Shown: positions 5,970-6,932 of the stretch, piece by piece
How positions within the stretch are numbered: the stretch's first letter is position 1
Layout: each line of letters starts with the position of its first letter
DNA from: Candidatus Helarchaeota archaeon
GTDB lineage: Archaea > Asgardarchaeota > Lokiarchaeia > Helarchaeales > HEL-GB-A
Length of the DNA stretch: 6,932 bases
Assembly: GCA_016840125.1 (NCBI GenBank)
Contig: JAEOSY010000465.1
Location: 1-6,932 of the forward strand
Direction of reading: 5' to 3'
The notes under the pieces: generated by a model
Databases searched by the model: none
Seen by the model: the letters and a program-made list of their open reading frames with translations, nothing else
Told to the model about the DNA's origin: nothing
Translations under genes and position numbers: made by a program

Positions 5970-5978
5970 ATTTTATAA
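5970..5978 (-). promoter_or_regulatory. TATA-like box upstream of the GC-rich island on the minus strand
   Basis: The minus strand reads CTTATAAAA, with a second similar box at 5981-5990. A start about 26 bases downstream falls near 5947, next to the outer helix of the putative RNA. Read on the plus strand the same AT-rich stretch gives T-runs that could instead end a plus-strand RNA. Confidence 0.35.
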
Positions 5979-6027
5979 GTTTTTATAACTGATTTGAAGG
6001 TTAGGTGAAAACTCATAATCTCTCAGG

Positions 6028-6080
6028 AGAGTTAAATTTTTTTAAGGGCATAAGAGTTCAAGAATTAACTAGCTTCTAAT
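6028..6080 (+). repeat. Dispersed direct repeat, copy B
   Basis: This is the partner of 4646-4699 in the same orientation, about 76% identical by hand alignment. It contains a T7 run (6037-6043) preceded by CTCT-CAGG-AGAG, which can pair, so it may also serve as a plus-strand terminator. The remainder of 5946-6161 is AT-rich and shows no gene. Confidence 0.45.
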
Positions 6081-6130
6081 TCAAATATTTCCTCCTTCAT
6101 ACACTACATAACATTATTACCAATTGATTG

Positions 6131-6140
6131 TTTTATAAGT
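6131..6140 (+). promoter_or_regulatory. TATA box of hflX
   Basis: TTTTATAAGT is followed by an A9 tract. A start about 26 bases downstream falls near 6160-6162, right at the first of the three 31-base repeats. The leader before the hflX coding region would then be about 70 bases and would hold two extra copies of the start region. Confidence 0.5.
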
Positions 6141-6161
6141 AAAAAAAAAGATGACCCTCTG

Positions 6162-6264
6162 TTGAAGAAACGCACCGTTTTGGGGATGTTAAATGATTCT
6201 AATTGAAGCAATGCACCGTTTTGGGGATGTTAATTGAAGCGACGCACTGTTTTGGCGATGCTAA
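6162..6264 (+). repeat. Three 31-base copies of the hflX start region
   Basis: Copies lie at 6162-6192, 6203-6233 and 6234-6264. Copies 1 and 2 share CACCGTTTTGGGGATGTTAA exactly; copy 3 differs at three positions in that part. Ten bases separate copies 1 and 2, and copies 2 and 3 abut. Copy 3 is the beginning of hflX itself. Each copy starts with TTGAAG and carries an ATG at base 25. Confidence 0.85.
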
Positions 6265-6932
6265 AGCAAAATATCCATGATCATTGGGAGTTTCAACTGA
6301 AGTTAGAGGAATTAAAGAGACTCGCCATATCAATGGAGTATGAAATAGTTGAGACGGTTATCCAACAGCGCACAAAAAAACAAAGCAAATACTTAATGGG
6401 AAAAGGTAAGGTTGAGGAAATAAGAGAGACAGTCGAAACTTATAATATTGAGACTGTAATTTTTTATGATGTGCTAACGAGCAAACAGAATATTAATTTA
6501 ACAACTACATTGAAATGTGAAGTTAAAGACCGTTATGACTTGATTTTGGAAATTTTTGAAGAACAATCTTCCGATATTGTTTCCAGATTACAGATCACGC
6601 TTGCCCAAATGCTCAAAACCTTCCCAAGATATAAAATTCAAGCCCATAAGGAGTTTAAAACGGAGCATGCCCAATTCCGATCCTCAGGGGAGTACCAGTA
6701 TCATAGCAAAATGAAAGCGCACGATAAACGAGTTGCGAAGATTCGAAAAGATCTCGAGGTTCTAAAAGAAAGAAAATTAAAACAAATCGCCGGTCGGAAA
6801 CGGGGGCAGTTACCATTTAAGACTATCTGTATTATTGGTTATTATAATGCAGGAAAAACAACGTTATTTAATGCTTTGACTGGTGCAGATAAACCAGTGA
6901 GCGATCGCCCTTTTACTACACTCTCAAGTAAA
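6234..6932 (+). CDS. hflX: HflX-type ribosome-associated GTPase, N-terminal part (3'-partial)
   Basis: The gene is open to the right edge, giving 233 codons. HflX binds the large ribosomal subunit and, in bacteria, splits stalled ribosomes; the archaeal role is less clear. With the TTG start the protein begins with strand RTVLAML, then LEELKRLA (26-33), then YLMGKGKVEEI (53-63), the hallmark of the HflX N-terminal domain. A coiled-coil linker follows at about 140-190, then the G domain with G1 GYYNAGKT (202-209) and the switch I motif PFTTLSS (225-231). G3, G4 and the C-terminal domain lie outside. TTG 6234 is chosen over ATG 6258 because it keeps the first strand of the domain. GGGGAT at 6223-6228, supplied by the preceding repeat, could act as a weak ribosome site. 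A single promoter-like site lies upstream. Confidence 0.9.
   Translation, partial: MKRRTVLAMLKQNIHDHWEFQLKLEELKRLAISMEYEIVETVIQQRTKKQSKYLMGKGKVEEIRETVETYNIETVIFYDVLTSKQNINLTTTLKCEVKDRYDLILEIFEEQSSDIVSRLQITLAQMLKTFPRYKIQAHKEFKTEHAQFRSSGEYQYHSKMKAHDKRVAKIRKDLEVLKERKLKQIAGRKRGQLPFKTICIIGYYNAGKTTLFNALTGADKPVSDRPFTTLSSK

Noticed and set aside
6162..6264. CRISPR array, because the 31-base repeats have the right length
   Set aside because: The gaps are 10 and 0 bases, the repeats code for the hflX start, and there is no cas gene.

Overview
The window looks like archaeal DNA, most probably from an Asgard (Promethearchaeota) lineage. Four observations support this. (1) There is a 400-residue Arf/Rag-type small GTPase with extra N- and C-terminal domains, a kind of protein abundant in Asgard archaea. 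(2) Promoters have TATA boxes about 25 bases before the expected transcript start, and genes end in plain T-runs. (3) Ribosome sites are of the GGTGAT and AGGAGG type. (4) TTG start codons are frequent. The genome is AT-rich outside one GC-rich island. The exact lineage cannot be read from this window.

Layout, left to right. 1-360: a small PIN-like (DUF5615) protein, possibly running off the left edge. 452-1392: an EamA/DMT membrane transporter split by a -1 frameshift. 1427-3246 (minus): a tight two-gene operon for the small and large subunits of an isopropylmalate dehydratase-type hydro-lyase (leuDC), ended by a long T-run. 3247-3422: a divergent promoter region. 3423-4625: the multidomain Arf/Rag-like GTPase. 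4626-4883: non-coding, with T-runs, an inverted repeat and one copy of a dispersed repeat. 4884-5567 (minus): a toxin-antitoxin pair, an AbrB-type antitoxin followed directly by a PIN-domain toxin, with three 14-bp repeats over its promoter. 5568-6233: a 666-base intergenic region holding a GC-rich, foldable island that is probably a structured RNA of a family I do not recognise, the second dispersed-repeat copy, and the hflX promoter. 6234-6932: the N-terminal 233 codons of the ribosome-associated GTPase HflX, cut by the right edge; its start region is present three times in tandem.

Apart from the leuC/leuD pair and the toxin-antitoxin pair, the genes do not form a pathway. The least ordinary parts are the GTPase with added domains, the unassigned GC-rich RNA-like island, the triplicated hflX start, the operator-like repeats of the toxin-antitoxin operon, and the 54-base direct repeats that bracket the toxin-antitoxin module plus the RNA island.
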